Source: Austropuccinia psidii
Taxonomy: Eukaryota; Basidiomycota; Pucciniomycetes; Pucciniales; Sphaerophragmiaceae
Length of the DNA stretch: 64,000 nucleotides
Reading direction: 5' to 3'
Assembly: GCA_023105745.1 (NCBI GenBank)
Contig: JALGQZ010000011.1
Location: 17,448,975 to 17,512,974, forward strand
The notes beneath the pieces were generated by a model that was given only the letters and a program-made list of their open reading frames with translations, was not told the DNA's origin and made no database searches. Below, piece by piece: positions 60,272 through 64,000 of the stretch. Numbering within the stretch: position 1 is the stretch's first letter; every line of letters begins with the position of its first letter. A program made the position numbers and the translations under genes.

Positions 60272-62329
60272 TGTGGTATTCCATACCATTTTTTTTCACC
60301 AGGCTCAAGCTCATAGTACCCCATAACAGCAGCAAATCCAGCCTACAGGCAGACTTACACTCAAATTTTACACCAAAAGGTTAATTTTACAGCAAGAAGC
60401 TGGATTTAACTCATAAAACCATGGCACAGGCACCAAAGGGCAGTGTATGTGTTTAAATAAATTATTCAATTTCATTATGCATATGTCAAAAATCAAGTTA
60501 CATATAGTACACTAGTTACAACAAATGAGGTACCACCCTTTAAATTACACACCCCACCCAGCTTTACACCCCCCTACAGCCACAGGACTCATGCAACAAG
60601 AAAATGACACATGCATTAGTTATACAGCCAACTTGCATTCAAAGTCACATGATGCAAAGCTCAGCTCCATGGAATTCCTGCAATTTATTTACAACACAGC
60701 CCCAGGAGTACCTTATCTTATATCCACAGTAACCCCACTTAAAACCTTAAAACATATTTATTTACACCACTCATCACCTCATGCAAACCAAAGCAAGTTA
60801 CAACAGGTTGCATGCAGTACACAATTTTATTCAAATCTCAACCACATGACTATGCACAGCATGTGTCAAACTCAAAAATCACATCATCTCATACATAACA
60901 GTAAATTCACCAGTGCAAGAAATTATCACCTGACTTCATTTTAAAGTTCAAAAAGAAGAAAAACAACCCTGACACCTGCATAAATTACACAGCCACTTCT
61001 ACCAAACCTAAAATAGGACATATGCAAAGGAATTAAAAGGTCATCATGTGATACTGCATCCACCAACAGAATATCATGTGACAGGAAAGAGGCTGTGCAC
61101 AACAAAAATCCCCAGCCAAAATTTAATCACCTCATGTATGCAAGGCAAATTCAAGAATAACACATCATAATTAGTTAACCAAAAAGACAATCATGTGATA
61201 AATGGAGGCTGTGCAGAAAGAAAATTATCACCAAACCTTAAATCACCTGACCCATGCAAGAAAGGTCCTCACCAAAAACAGAGTCACATGATGAAATCAA
61301 GAGGAATTAAAGTGGAAGAAGACAGCTCCAATGGAGGGCCCCCTGGGCTCTCAAAAGGTATAAATAGAGGGGCTCTCTCCCCCCAATTTTCAAATTCCCC
61401 CGCATGCACAATATATCCTCTGCACATTACAAGCACAGGAATAAGTCATCCCTCACCTGGGAGGTAGTCCAGCAAATTATAGTGAATTTACTTACCCAGT
61501 AGCTAAGCTCAGTGGAAGTATAGTGTTGAAGATTACCCAGTAGCTAAGCTCAGTGGAAGTATAGTGTTGAAGATTACCCAGTAGCTAAGCTCAGTGGAAG
61601 TATAGTGTTGAAGATTACCCAGTAGCTAAGCTCAGTGGAATCTTATTATTATTAAAATAAAAATAAAAATTACCCAGTACCCAAGATTAGGGTTACTACT
61701 CTATTAAAATATTTTATCCACTAAAATTAAAACAATTTATCAAGACTTAAAAATAACTTAACCTTTAAAAATTCAATATCAAAGAACCTTACCTCTTAAA
61801 TTCAACAAATAAAATTTTATCTTATTATTAAACACTCTTAAAAAAAAAAATAACAAACCTTTCAAAAAATTATTTTACTATATTAAAACTTTAACTTAAC
61901 AAAACTACCTTTATCAACACCCATCAAATCTTTTAGAAAACCTTAAATAACCCATCCTACCAAGGATTTATCACCAAGAAGAAACCACTCACCTCAATTT
62001 AACCAAAAAATATTAAAATTAAATAGACAAGTATTCCATTAAAATATCAAATTTAACCAAAATTACTGACATTATTTTTCATATTATTTATTGAATAGGT
62101 CTGATCTGAGACTGCTGAATTTTGTCTTCTGCAGTTGTAAAGCCATTTACTAATTTTATTTTGGTTTGTGAGCTCCAAGGAAGATTTTGTTCAGTATTTT
62201 AGGAGGGGCAGGCAATACACCCTTGCCACCCTTGGTTACAGGGGTTATTAGCAATTCAAAACTAGTTACCTGTGATTTCCCCCTCCAGGTACTGTTTCAT
62301 TTTAATCCCACACAAGAGGAGTTCCCACA
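60272..62329 (+). repeat. Element 5, 3' LTR, 2058 bp
   Basis: Copy of the 5' LTR with about ten substitutions. It has three full and one partial 41-bp repeats (61494-61640), two more than the 5' LTR, explaining nearly all the length difference. TATAAATA lies at 61359-61366. Confidence 0.94.
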
Positions 62330-62333
62330 TTAG
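62330..62333. repeat. Target-site duplication of element 5, right
   Basis: TTAG, as at 42273-42276. Confidence 0.85.
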
Positions 62334-64000
62334 CACTCTGTCTATGTATTTCACATGGTCTTCCCATTTTCTGAGTATATAATGACATCATCGATATATA
62401 CTACCATACAGCCTTCCAATATTTCTTCTTGAAATATTGTGTCCATCATCCTTTGGAAGTGGGCTGGTGCATTCTTGATGCCAAATGGCATCCTGGTGTA
62501 CTCGTATATGCCCATATGGCATATTATTCTGAGTAATTTCATGGAGTTTGTTTTAACTCCATTCTGGTGGAAGCCCTTCATACAATCCCTTTTGGTTATA
62601 TATTTGGCTGTTGCCAGCTTATCCAAGGCATGAGGTATCCTGGCTATAGGGTACCTGTCTGCTTTTGTGTAGTTATTCTGAGCTCTGAAGTCTCCACACA
62701 ATCTAGACTTGCCATCATGCCAGGTGATTAGGACAGGAGTGGTTATTTCCACTATTTCATTACGTCCAATCTTCCTGATGACATCCATGTCCAGGAGTTC
62801 ATTGATATGTTTTTCAATTTCTTTCCTGGTTTCCAGACTTGCTGGATAAGGAGGTCTCCTAAGCATGGGTGGATAGGGTCTTTCCACATCCAGATATAGT
62901 TCTATATCATGACCTTTCATCTTTCCCAGTGGTTCTTCACCAATGGCAAATGCTGGTCTGTTCTTCCTCAGCATCTTCAGTAAGCTTAGTTTTTGTTTAC
63001 TGGTGAGGGTAGTGCTAAACTGTCCCTCTCTGAATTCCTTCGGAAGTTCTTCTAGTGGGTCCTGAGAAGATATCTGGTATATATCAAGTGAAAATTTCTT
63101 TTCCTTGTTAGTACCAATGGTAATGTGCCTATCTTTACTAATGTAAATATCTATGCCATACATCCTCTGGTAGTCTGTTCCCAGTAAAAACCCTTAGATG
63201 TGGGCATCATCCAGCACTACAAACTTTGGGTTGAGTGTGATATGACCCTTCCTGTGGGTTATAATTATCTCTTTGATAATTGTCCCAATGGAATTCATCT
63301 TCCCTGATGTACTTTTAAAGTTCTTTGCCTCAGTGGGAAAGAGCTTTTTTCCCAGTTTGGGAAGTGGTTATGCAGATAATTTCTGGCCACTATGGAACAG
63401 TGTGCTCCACTATCAAAGATTGGTGGGTGCTGAGCATTGTCAATACATACAGTCATTTTTGTGGCTGTTCCATGTATATATGCCATTCCTTTCGTTGGTG
63501 TAACCAGGAATGTTTGTGCATCTTGTGTATGCTTGCACAAGTTTTAGTTGGCAGTGTCTTGTGGCATGCCTGCTTCCAACTGTATATCCTGAATTTCTAG
63601 TGGGGTTTCCTCTTGGTATTCCACTATAAATTCTTCTCTTGGGTCTTGGTCATCATCAGATGGTTCTCTGATGGCATCACCCATAGGGTCTGATTCAGAA
63701 TCCTCTGTTGGGGATTCCTCCTCTGGGACTTTCTCAATGGCATAGACTTTTTTCTTTGCCTTTGGACAGTTGTTGGAATAGTGGTCTGTTGAACCACAAT
63801 TGTGACAAAAATTCTTCTTCTTTGCCACTTCTGCCACTTTTTTTCTAGGTTTGTCTTTAAACTCTATCCTGAGAGGTTGTTTCTCTTTTAAACCACTGCT
63901 TCTATATGGGGTGAATTTCCCTATATTAGTCCTCTTCCTTATGTCTTGTAAGGTTTTGGCAATGTCATTTAGAGTGCAATTTTGGTTGCATCTGCATTTT
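62334..64000 (-). pseudogene. Element 4 gag C-terminus, protease and RT N-terminal half, degraded
   Basis: On the minus strand from the window edge: the capsid C-terminus, zinc knuckle CHNCGSTDHYSNNC (near 63800), an acidic linker, a break near 63540, protease FDSGAHCSIVARNYL (near 63400), breaks near 63295 and 63190, then RT from TIGTNKEKKFSL through GKSRLCGDFRAQNNYT and [15 protein letters not shown] to YIDDVIIYS (about 62390). A shift follows just before element 5. It matches element 3 closely in order and sequence and continues at 42272. Confidence 0.88.

Overview
The window looks like chromosomal DNA of a filamentous basidiomycete, most likely a mushroom-forming agaricomycete. Host genes have short 55-95 nt spliceosomal introns (GTRNGT donors, a textbook TACTAAC branch point at 8605-8611). 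They include a TET/JBP-type dioxygenase, a family known to be expanded in Agaricomycetes, and a small Zn2Cys6-type protein. The rest is long Ty3/gypsy retrotransposons. The species cannot be named from the sequence. I see no rRNA, tRNA, CRISPR array or prokaryotic operon.

Positions 1-16.7 kb are the gene-bearing part. In order: an unrecognised gene A (+, 793-2853); a SNF2/Rad5-Rad16-like ATPase (-, 5592-3026, six exons joining to a clean 741-codon frame); a repeat-rich promoter region; a Zn2Cys6-like gene (+, 8632-9995) with one in-frame TGA; a 40-bp minisatellite; a TET/JBP 2OG-Fe(II) dioxygenase (-, 12537-11193); an unrecognised four-exon gene D (-, 15356-13235); and an 84-bp-period minisatellite. 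Six copies of a palindrome of roughly 26 bp centred on GGCATGCC or a variant lie at 193, 5960, 6092, 11043, 12973 and 15832. Each gene or gene pair falls between two of them. I saw no copy elsewhere in the window.

Positions 16.7-64 kb are a nest of Ty3/gypsy elements, resolved from LTR ends and target-site duplications (TSDs). Element 3 (+, oldest, no 5' LTR seen) is a decayed gag-pol. Element 1 (16757-23000, TSD GGCAT) sits just upstream of it; it has a truncated 5' LTR but an open 1324-codon zinc-knuckle/PR/RT/RH/INT/chromodomain frame. Element 2 (26743-37411, TSD TGGGA, two LTRs of about 2.0 kb) is inserted in element 3's RT. Element 4 (-, same family as element 3) is inserted in element 3 at 38322, and its 5' end lies beyond the window. 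Element 5 (42277-62329, TSD TTAG) is inserted in element 4's RT. Element 5 is a 20-kb element with almost identical LTRs.

Element 5 is the strangest object. Its gag-protease frame (44531-48247) and pol (57057-60223) are about 8.8 kb apart. The gap holds two accessory ORFs, one homologous to the gag C-terminus, separated by a repeated GGCAG...CTGCC hairpin. It then holds about 35-40 copies of a small hairpin motif (RGYCCT-n5-RGRCY followed by TAAACTG) whose stem bases change in a compensating way between copies. Many copies are preceded by a branch-point/polypyrimidine/AG signal. A second polypurine tract and a 430-bp (AAAT)n tract lie just before pol. The covarying hairpin array and the palindrome-bracketed gene cassettes are the two best candidates for something undescribed.
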